Positions 63,223 to 64,000 of a stretch of 64,000 bases of DNA are shown piece by piece. How positions within the stretch are numbered: the stretch's first letter is position 1; each line of letters begins with the position of its first letter. The translations under genes were made by a program, and so were the position numbers. Location: positions 186,001 through 250,000 of the forward strand of contig NZ_FOVC01000003.1 of NCBI RefSeq assembly GCF_900115045.1. The letters are read 5' to 3'. The notes beneath the pieces were generated by a model. That model was not told where the DNA came from and ran no database searches. It worked only from the letters and a program-made list of their open reading frames with translations. Source of the DNA: Izhakiella capsodis (GTDB lineage Bacteria; Pseudomonadota; Gammaproteobacteria; Enterobacterales; Enterobacteriaceae).

Positions 63223-64000
63223 ATGGATAAGATAGAAGTTCGTGGTGCCCGCACCCATAACCTAAAGAATATCAACCTGACCATCCCGCGGGATAAACTC
63301 ATTGTCGTGACCGGCCTTTCCGGTTCAGGCAAATCTTCGCTGGCGTTTGATACGCTGTATGCCGAAGGTCAGCGCCGCTATGTCGAATCGCTATCCGCCT
63401 ATGCGCGTCAGTTTCTTTCATTGATGGAAAAACCCGATGTTGATCATATCGAAGGACTGTCGCCAGCAATTTCAATTGAACAAAAATCGACATCTCATAA
63501 CCCGCGTTCAACGGTCGGTACCATCACCGAAATTCATGACTATCTGCGCCTGTTGTTTGCCCGCGTCGGCGAACCACGCTGCCCCGATCACGATGTGCCT
63601 CTGACTGCACAAACCGTCAGTCAGATGGTGGACAATGTGCTTTCTCAGCCAGAGGACACCCGCCTGATGCTGCTGGCACCCGTGGTCCGAGACCGTAAAG
63701 GCGAGCACACTAAAACGCTGGAAAACCTCGCAACTCAGGGTTATATCCGCGCTCGTATCGATGGTGAAGTTTGTGATCTTTCCGATCCGCCCAAGCTGGA
63801 GCTACAAAAAAAACACACTATTGAGGTCGTGGTCGACCGTTTTAAAGTCCGTGCCGATCTGGCTCAGCGGCTGGCGGAATCGTTTGAGACCACGCTGGAG
63901 CTTTCCGGCGGAACTGCCATAGTCGCCGATATGGATAACCCTAAGGCTGAAGAGCTACTGTTCTCGGCCAACTTCGCCTGCCCGGTTTGTGGTTACAGCA
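63223..64000 (+). CDS. uvrA: UvrABC system protein A, N-terminal part
   Basis: DNA damage-sensing ABC ATPase of nucleotide excision repair. Starts MDKIEVRGARTHNLKNINL at the ATG at 63223 and runs off the right edge after 259 codons of about 940. Walker A is GLSGSGKSSLAFDT, followed by YAEGQRRYVESLSAYARQFL and GLSPAISIEQKS; the zinc finger 1 region begins near CPVCGYS at the edge. Identification is certain; completeness cannot be judged. Confidence 0.98.
   Translation, partial: MDKIEVRGARTHNLKNINLTIPRDKLIVVTGLSGSGKSSLAFDTLYAEGQRRYVESLSAYARQFLSLMEKPDVDHIEGLSPAISIEQKSTSHNPRSTVGTITEIHDYLRLLFARVGEPRCPDHDVPLTAQTVSQMVDNVLSQPEDTRLMLLAPVVRDRKGEHTKTLENLATQGYIRARIDGEVCDLSDPPKLELQKKHTIEVVVDRFKVRADLAQRLAESFETTLELSGGTAIVADMDNPKAEELLFSANFACPVCGYS

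Noticed and set aside
1..64000. CRISPR arrays and insertion sequences
   Set aside because: Looked for regularly spaced repeats and for transposase motifs with terminal inverted repeats; none was seen. The three tRNA-Leu copies are the only long repeats.

Overview
The window is a chromosomal segment of an enterobacterium. Almost every housekeeping gene matches its Escherichia coli counterpart in length and order, so the organism belongs to Enterobacterales. Loss of some E. coli neighbours (nhaR, satP, yaaJ, lplA) and the accessory content suggest a relative such as the Erwinia/Pantoea group. That last step is inference, and no species is claimed.

Layout. 1-15 kb: ileS (cut by the window edge)-ribF, rpsT, nhaA, dnaKJ behind a sigma-32-type promoter, mog, talB, yaaA, and the complete thrLABC operon with leader peptide and attenuator. 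15-30 kb: yjtD, arcA, creA, rob, gpmB, yjjX, trpR, slt, deoR, ettA, nadR, radA, serB, ytjB. 30-37.5 kb: deoCABD, yjjV, yjjU, ytjA, osmY. 37.8-43.7 kb: prfC, a secreted protein of unknown function, yjjG, rimI, holD, rsmC, and three tandem tRNA-Leu(CAG) genes.

43.7-50.6 kb is accessory: a DUF1435 membrane protein behind a near-perfect Fur box, a YbaK-like deacylase, two MFS transporters, a nucleoside hydrolase and a LacI regulator. A 16-bp palindrome sits exactly between the -35 and -10 of the promoter of this cluster. A tRNA-Ile2 (CAU) gene follows.

50.7-58 kb is gene-poor and looks decayed. It holds a P2/186-type lysogeny switch (cI and cox, divergent) with no other recognisable phage genes. 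It also holds an orphan BglG-type antiterminator with its own RNA antiterminator/terminator leader, a DUF3828 secreted protein, and protein fragments. 58.6-62 kb carries a GntR/UTRA regulator divergent from an ascorbate-class PTS (EIIA, EIIB, EIIC). The window ends with ssb and uvrA, divergent around a LexA box, and uvrA is cut by the edge.

How it works together: the deo genes, DeoR, the nucleoside hydrolase cluster and yjjG all serve nucleoside salvage. thrABC, talB and serB are central metabolism. The most unusual single observation is a clean 17-residue in-frame deletion in DeoA. The most interesting regulatory structures are the promoter-embedded palindrome at 50.0 kb, the RAT/terminator of the orphan bglG, and the isolated cI/cox switch.
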